Notes under the pieces: generated by a model
What the model was told of the DNA's origin: nothing
Database searches by the model: none
What the model saw: only the letters and a program-made list of their open reading frames with translations
Assembly (NCBI RefSeq): GCF_032854445.1
Contig: NC_088303.1
Coordinates: 23,009,501 to 23,073,500, forward strand
Source of the DNA: Liolophura sinensis
Lineage: Eukaryota > Mollusca > Polyplacophora > Chitonida > Chitonidae
Direction of reading: 5' to 3'
Length of the DNA: 64,000 nt
Shown: positions 12,001-21,200 of the stretch, piece after piece
Layout of the letters: each line of letters opens with the position of its first letter
Position numbering within the stretch: the first letter of the stretch is position 1
Made by a program: the position numbers and the translations under genes

Positions 12001-15000
12001 ATAAAAAATCACTAAATTACCTTGTCATTAAGGAAAGTGATCATGTGGGACAGAAGCACATCATTTGCTATAAATAAAATAACAACAATAAAACATTACA
12101 ATCAAACTAAATGCAGCAGAATTACTCCAGTATACCAAACTTGAAAGTATAGTTTAATACAGTAGTCAAATAAAGTAAAGCATTAATTCTTAGTCAAATT
12201 AAAATTGACGCTGCTTACAATGAGATTCCCATATGACAAGTGTTTCGAGATTACTGTAGTTTCCACTGAAGAGAAAGTTAAATATAACTTCACCAAATTG
12301 TCCCAGACACAATTGTGGTTTTTAAATTAACCTTCCTTGTATTCCAGATTTCACTTCATATTACAATGACACCTCTCTGTACAAAGAATTATGCTTACAA
12401 CTTGTCTTCTCAAAACACATTGTAGATGTAGGGGCATTTGTAAAATTTATCAACTTTTCCCCAAAAGAATATTTTTAGGTCTCTTTTTTTTAATTAAAGT
12501 TTTAATTACTTACACAATGGTCATTTACCTCTTTCAAGTAATTAAATAAATAAAACAGCTAATGATGCTGATGGCTCAGAGTTCACTACCTTTCTGCCTG
12601 CCAAAGAAGACACAGAGTCGAGTGATGCCGCTCTCAAGCAGTGTCTGCTTAACTATGTTATCTGGATCACTGAGCAGGGTGACCACTTTCTGCTGGATCA
12701 TCTCATGTAGGGTCTGTAGCTCTACATCGTAGTTTGTCTGCGAGTAAAACACCAGTCTGTTATATAACTACATCATAAGTTTTCTGCCCATAAAATAACA
12801 AATTTTGAGTCTGCCATATACCTACATTACAGGTAGTCTGCGAATAAAACATCAGTGTGCTATATACATATGACTACATTACAGGTACTCTGCAAATACA
12901 TGTAGAACACCAGTATGCTATGTAACTACATTATCGAAAGTCTGTGAACAAAATATCAATGTGCTATGTAACTACATCATAATTGCTGTGCAAATAAAAA
13001 ACCAGTTTGCTGTATAACTACATCTTTTGCAAAAGAACTACACTGTTTATTAACACTGTTTGCTCAAGTATTTTACCTGGCACTGTGTTGGATGATAGTT
13101 ATTAACTGGTGTTGTGTTAACACTCACACCTCAGGTATATTTAATACCTGGCACTGTGTCAACACTGTCAGTTAAGGTACATAATTATAAATTACCTGGA
13201 AGTTCAAATGCCGTCCACTAATAGTTTCTTAACTGGCACTGTGTCAACACTGTCAGCAAAGGTACACAAATATATCTTACCTGAACATGTAAATGTTGTC
13301 AACTAATAGTTTCTTACCTGGTATTCCGGGGCTGTAGGGTTATCTTCCAAGGTATCCTCCTCACAGCTCATCTCCTTTATGTGCATCATCTCTAACACAC
13401 TGCAGAAATATAGATATACTCAACTGCTATCTATTTATGTTATTTAATTATTTGAATCGTATTTTATGCCGTATTCAGGAATATTTAACTTATACAACGG
13501 TGGCCAACATTATGGTAGGAAGAAGCCTGGGGGAACCCATGACCCTCCGCAGGTTGCTGGAAGACCTTCATATCCTTGAGTGGAGAGGAAGCCAGCATGA
13601 GGTGGACTTGAACTCACAGCCACCACTCAGCCATGGAGCCCCATGTGTTGTGCTCCACAATGTGACACTGTTATCCTATCTTCACCACAAAGTTTGCTAT
13701 TTATAAGAAAAGTTTATTAATTAGGCCAACTCACGTGGAATATTCATCTTTTGAATAACTTTATTTGGACATCAGGGATATAACTTTTTTTTTAACTTGC
13801 TTGTTAGCATGTTAAGTCAGCAGGTCACTTTTATCTAGTGCATCTATAAAAGCGATGAGAATGATGACTGCCTGTTTATCACCCACCTAAGAGCAGTTTC
13901 AGCTAGTTGAGCGATGCTTTCAGCATATGCTACCCTCACCAAAGGAACAGGATCCTGGGTTAAATGGGACTGTCAAAAAAATAGACAGTGATGTAAGATT
14001 TGATAGGATAACTTTATCATTGTTATAAACTATAAATTTAACAAAAAGACTAGTAAACATTTTTGTGCTTTGGTAATTCAATAAATCAAGTTTTAAGCAG
14101 GAATTTTTACAAAGCCAAGGGATTCACCATCTTAAAGCAACCGGAAACATGATGTCATGTCACTCGACATCAATGCACAAAGATATTTATACACCTGGCC
14201 CAGTTTCACAAATATGTCATACATGTACGATAATCGCACATATAGGAGAAAGTAACGTACACAATATCATACGACAAATGTACGATAAAAAACTGTTGTG
14301 TGCCCCTTTGTGACACTGGGCCCTCTGTCTCACAACTAAATATCACACTGTGATCCATTCACCTAAGTGGTGTTCCATGACTGCCATTTGTGTCGTATAC
14401 ATGTGCTCAACTGCTATCAGCGTTATGTATGCAATGACAGGCCAGTTACTCTTCACTAAACAGTTAAATTTTCACACAAAATGTGTATCTGGACCAACTC
14501 GTGTTGAAATTTCCACTCTTTTATAACTCTATGAAGAGGTCTGCTCAGAGACAAACAGAGTAAACAGAGAATGCAGCATACGTTATGGAGAAAGATTTAT
14601 ACCCTTGTTACATCTGTGCCTGTTATAATCAACAGATGAACACATGTCACAGTTATACTCACCAAATTTGGAAGAATATACTCAGGGAATATATTGGCAT
14701 CTCTGTAAAGAAAAATTAATCAACAGTGACGTTTACATCTGTACTGATTTCCTTCCTTGAAAAGTACCTGGCATTAATATGTGAGATAAACCCAGCATTA
14801 TCAAGAGCAGTGGTGAGAATAAGGCTCACTCACCTGCAGACAATGCTTATGTCTAAAGTGAAGCAAAGCAAAATGAGTCTGTTGACATTATACATGTATC
14901 AACAAAGAAAACAAAATGCGATGCGTGTAAACACCGGAGCCGTGTAACACCGGAGCCCAAACTAAAACATACTGTGAAGTACATGTACTTAATTTTCGAG

Positions 15001-15177
15001 TGGAGCTAATTTTCACAGATTTCGCGGTAAATAAAAAATAATTCCAGCCCAAAAAATATCCAATACTGAATCATATACTACATGTAATAGTAATAATGAA
15101 GTGAAATCTTTGCCAGGGTGACGAGAGTTGCGTTAAGAAAGCACAACCGGCCAGCTAAATGTTTTAACAGTAGGGAA

Positions 15178-15231
<54 letters not shown>

Positions 15232-18200
15232 AACTCTGGTGCTAAGGCTTGGTGGGTATAAAATAAAGCGGGGGTTTATTCGTCTTTAGTTTGATCAATC
15301 TTCGCTATGCCCGTAAAGTGAAAGAAAAGTAAATACCAGCACTAGTTGGCTTCAAATGAATGTCGCTCTGATACACGCTATCCCATTGGCTGTGTCTCTC
15401 CTGTGGTCCAATGAGTGAACTTCTAACAAATTGTGAAGTGTGTACAACAACAGAATAGCCATTTGACAGCTATGGCAATGTTTGCGGTTTCTAACCTGCT
15501 ACAGAGGATGATCAAAACTGAAAACAATGCACAGCTTGCTGTGTTGCTTGATACAGAATGAGTGACTGGCACCGATAATGGTGAATTCATATGTTTTGCG
15601 TTGAACTGCTCAAAAAGTGACAGGTCACTTTGCCAGGTGTTTAAAAGTGCTCATTAAAGAGTCGAAAAAAAGTGACACCTGTTTGAGTATTGCTCACGGT
15701 ATGTGCGAAAGTAATCTTCTCATCTAATCCATCCGCCATTGTTTTAATCCCTGATCTAGATCACGAGGATTAGCGACTCCGTAGGAAACAAATTAAAGCC
15801 ACCCATGATGATACCTGTTTTACGTGCTTGAATAATTTTGGCCATATTATATCTTGGAAAATTTTAAGATTTGAAGATCTGTTTTTCAGTATTCTCTTAA
15901 ATACGCGAAAATTAAGTCCCGCTAACATATTTTTGGAGAAAATCCACGAAAATATATTCCAGCAAATAATAAGTACTTTACAGTACATAAAACAAGTTTA
16001 GTGTCATATCTTAAGAGTTCATGATGTTTGTGGAGTTGAATCAAAACCAAATAATATAAAACACACTGTAAATATGTCAAGTACAACAAATCATAGTTCA
16101 TGTGGATTTGTCAAAATTAGATACAGTCATTTTAAAATGCTGCGGATTCTGATTTGGATTCTTACACATATACTCACGTTCTAGGTACAGATTTTAGTCC
16201 TGCCAAACACTTGGTGATGGTCCTGAGTGCAGCTGCTCTCACTCTGGGGAAATGGTCATTCACAAAATACAGCTGAGGACAGAAGGAAAAACTCCATGTC
16301 AGTCTGATCATAAAAAATGGCTATATACTAACGGGATAAAGATCTCAAAACATTGCAGAACAAAACGATGGTATTTAACTGAAAACAAATAGATCTGTAG
16401 TTCATCAGAGATAACTTTGAAAAGTCTCATATATATGACGTTACTTCAGCACAAACTGTACATGTAGTTCAGTAATAATTAGTATCAGAAATGTAAAAGC
16501 TCAATTTGATACAAAGCAGAAACCAATGAAGTACATATCAGGTCTGTCATAATAAAAGGCTGCTCGAATTAGGCTAAATGTAAAGGTCTAGCAAATTCTG
16601 TTCTTATCCCATAAAAAAGTCTGAAATAATTTCTGTACAAAGTAAAATTAAATTAAATGTAAGACATATGAATAATTTTCAAGCGTTTATTTTCATGGGT
16701 CGTGACTTTATTTATATGTTTTCAATATTCAACAGAAGTGACAGTCAAGAGTTATTTCTGGCCGGAATATAATATAGCTGGCCCAAATCAGAAAGTCGTG
16801 TCTAATAAAGCTCCTTTCAGAGAATTCAATAACTTACAAAATTGTTTAACATTTTCGACAAAATGTACAAAATGCAACAAAAGTTTCAACACAAAACACA
16901 TTGACTTTATCTGTGTATTTATGGAGAGTTTGTGGAGATAAGGGTTATCCCTATAAAGTTTCAACACAAAACACATTGACTTCATCTGTGTATTTATGGA
17001 GAGTTTGTGGAGATAAGGGTTATCCCTATAAAGTTTCAACACAAAACACACTGACTTTATCTGTGTATTTATGGAGAGATTGTGGAGATAAGGGTTATCC
17101 CTATAAAGTTTCAACACAAAACATGTTGACTTTATCTGTGTATTTTTGGAGAGTTTGTGGAGATAAGGGTTATCCCTATAAAGTTTCAACACAAAACACA
17201 TTGACTTTATCTGTGTATTTATGGAGAGTTTGTGGAGATAAGGGTTATCCCTATAAAGTTTCAACACAAAACATGTTGACTTTATCTGTGTATTTTTGGA
17301 GAGTTTGCAAAGACAAGGGTTGTCCCTTTGCTTGTGAAGTGGGCAGATATTGTAAAAAGCTGATGACAAACCATGTATGGCAAAATCCTATCCACTATGA
17401 TATCTGCTGTCATATGACTGGACAACTCTAACATCAGGTCCAGGGCAACAAGCTTGGTGCTACAATACTGAAAGTGAAACAAACACACACATGTAGCAGT
17501 TACAGGATATGTTAAATATAAATGATATAAAAACTATATGTAACAAAATCAAGTACAATGGACACACCTTATAGTTACTTATATGTACAATTCTAGTGAG
17601 TTTTCGTCATAAATCTATGAGAATTAGGCATATTAAAGCTGGGTAGTAGGGCTTCTCATTAGCCGGACAGGACATTCAGTTTGATAAAACTCATCAAAAA
17701 TCGTTGAGACAAACCACACTGTCATCTCGTGGTTTCTCCCAAAAGAATAAGAACTGTAATGGAAACGGATTCATCAACTTTTTAATACATCTACTCTTTT
17801 GACTATTCAAGACTCTCAAGTTTGTGGTTTTCTATGAATGTTGAGCTTCACACGGCAGAAATTTTATGTCTCCTGTCAGCATGAGTGCTGACAGAGACGA
17901 TATCACAAGTGTGGCAAGAAGGGAAAATATCCAAAATCCAGAATATCCAACGACAAGTTTCAGACAATGTAGCAGGAACATAGATCCCAGGAAAGACAAA
18001 CTCTTTATGTTTAAGTATTGTATATTTCAGCATTAAGTCATCAATAAACATATGTTCAATGAAGTGAATGACTCTTCTTTTTATTCGGTTTCTGATGGAA
18101 TTTCATTTCTTATTTTTCTCTGAATGCTATTTTTTTTTAAAGTCCCTATCTCTTTTATAATATACAGAATAAAGAAAAATTCCCCTACAGACCAACCCTA

Positions 18201-21200
18201 TCTTTCTGATAGAGTTGTGAAACCCTCAAACCAAAATTTTTCATGAATGGCCTTAGATGTATGTCCTTACATGAAGTTTTCTGACACAGGAAGTGACCAG
18301 GCTGATGACCAAGACAAGGCCGGTGTTGTCCTCGGGGTGGTCGGGGCGAATGTTCATTCGGCTCAGAATGTCCAGCAGGTCACGACTTATCCTGTCAAAT
18401 ATAGCCACGTGAAACATCATGAATAGATTTAACCAGTCATATGTAGCAACGTGAAACACCATGAATAGACTTAACCAGTCATATGTAGCAATGTGAAACA
18501 TGAAGAATTTAACCTGTTAAATGTGTCAATGTGCCAACATCATGCAGACACTTAACATGTGAAATGTAACAACATGAAACATCATGAATAGACTTAACTT
18601 ATCAAATGTAACAACGTGAAACATAATGCACAGAAAACCTATAGTTCTGGCTAATAGCAGTTCAATGTGACATAGTTCAAAGCATAAAATCATAAACGGG
18701 TTAAAATTCACCTGGGTCATATACTGTATTTGATTTATTTATTTCATTGGTGTTTTACAATGTGGTTAAGAATATTTCACTTATACAACAGCGGCCAGCA
18801 TTATGGTGGGTGGAAACCGGGCAGAGCCCAGGGGAAACCCACAACCATCCACACGTTGCGGACAGACCTTCCCATAGCATGAGATGAATTCACAGTGACC
18901 CGATCATATATTGTACCTATGCACCATAAGATACATGTACACAAATGCTTGGGGGAAACAAGCACAATAAATTCAGTGCTAAAATCAAAACAGTACAGGC
19001 AAATTGTTGTTCACAGAAACAGTTGTACAAATATTTGCCACAAATCACTTCATACAACCTGTCTTATGTTCCTGTTACATTTATCATCTACGTTAATTTT
19101 CTACTGTTTGTCAGTTACTGAAAAGTGTCCATAACAAAACTTTACCATAGTCTCATTGAATGTCTTAATGTCTACAAACTTGGAGAAAAAAGTCACTTTT
19201 TTTCTCACTACTCAATGACGCTTCCATCAAACATTACTAAAGTGAAATGTAAGTAGACTTTGATGTCCAAGACAAACCAAACAGAAATGTCTAACGTAAA
19301 CTTAACAAAAATGTCCAAGATAAACCCAGCAAAAATGTCCCACATAAACCCAACCACTGTCCTCTCACCTTACCACTCTGTCATCCGGTGGTACGATAGG
19401 AATCATGGCAAACCTCTGTAGATAAAGCTTGAGGAAGGTGTAGAAATACTCAGGGAACACCTTCCCTCTCTGTTGGATGAGGTACTCTTCTGCAGACAAC
19501 CTGTGACTTGGCTCTCTCTGCATCATGTGACGGATGAGCTCCTGAAAACACGACAGGCAATACACAGTCAGGGATTTTATACATGTACCACTAGAGGTTT
19601 ATACCAGAAATTTGACGTCATTATACCTAAAACGCAATAGACTGTATCATAGAAAAATAAAGCAGGAAAAAATTTGTAAATAAAGCAGAAAAACACTTTA
19701 CATATGAGGTCTTTAAAAGGAAGTCCAATATGAAAAGTCAAAAAAAAAAATAAAAAAATTAATGCCAAAATTTTATGTGACTATTTATTTTCTCTCATTT
19801 GATTCTTTATTAGAATCCTTTTGTGAACAATTGTTGACATAATATTCATGTCATTAAAGTGTACAAGGTGACAACAGATTCCCCTCAGTTTCAACTGGCT
19901 GATTCTATGGACATTGTTGTCTTAATGTGGGAAATCAGAGTTAATCCCCCAAATTCAAGTCTTTTGCTATGGTTAAGACACCCAATAAATCCCTGACAGA
20001 ATGATCGCATAAAGGCTTCTTTACCCTCATAGGCACATCCTCAATCTTCTCCAGGATTTTCCATGGGCTGTACTCTCTACTTCTGTAGGCCAGCAGCTGT
20101 GACAAGTCAAATGGTGCAGTTCCCTCAGTGAACAGTTCAGCTATAACACACCTACAGTGTAAACAGCAACAATAAACAGTTAAGCATTAGCTAGCTTCAC
20201 AAGGGCAACATATTTACAAGTTCATTTACAGATAGTAGGTCATGGGAAATCAAACCAAACGCCAGCGGAGAAGAAATCCATGGTGCTGGTGAGCTGACTA
20301 TGACCTATTTAACACCAAGTACCCGTGGAGAGATTCACGGTACTGGGTAACTAACAATGATCTATCCAAAACTAGACATTACCCAGTAGAGAAGATATCC
20401 ATGGCACTGGTTAGCTCCCCTGTTTTTATCTCTCCCCCGGTGATGTCCAGATGATTTGTTTGACCAGTCACTTCCAGGTTTTTGAATCCTGTCTCCACAA
20501 ACCTCTCTGGAGCAATGTAGCATGTGCGTCGTCTTGATGTGTCAAAGAAATAGTTGAAATCTGATGGATTGTCCTGTAACAATATGATAGACATCTCTAA
20601 TATCCATGGCCAGTCTGTAATTGCTCATTCACGTGTAAAAACTCTGTCAAAACAACCTAAATATTTGTTGAACAGGTGCATAAAATATCAGGGAAAACCA
20701 ATGCAATACTCAGATGCAAACATAACTCAATTTACAATGAAAATATTGTTAGTCTTATATGTACCCTGGTATTGTCCTGATGTTCTACACAGTGGCTCAA
20801 ATAAATAGAATAATTAACTTACAAAAGTATTAGTAATCAAATGTAAACTACCCCTCATCACAACATGGTTATATACAAGTAGGACTGTCTATGTTTGGGA
20901 AAGTGTACAAGTGAAGGAATCTCTCTCAGATGTAGTTGTTATGTAAGTTTTAAACTATAATGCAAAATTTTACATAAATGTTTTTAACATTAAAGTTGAC
21001 ACTACATGTATATACAGAGCAGGAATCAGTGCCCTAAGTGCTGGTTACCTCTGGAATGAACGTGGGTTTACTGAAAACTACCATATATAATTCTGTATAA
21101 AGTTGACACTATATACAGAGCAGGAATCAGTGCTTTAAATTCTGGTTACCTCTGGAATGTAGGAGGGTTTAGTGAAAATTGCCATGTATAACTCTGTATA

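Noticed and set aside
16901..17431. 176-codon plus-strand repeat protein
   Set aside because: Follows from a 75-bp unit divisible by three, antisense in PIK3R4 intron 10.
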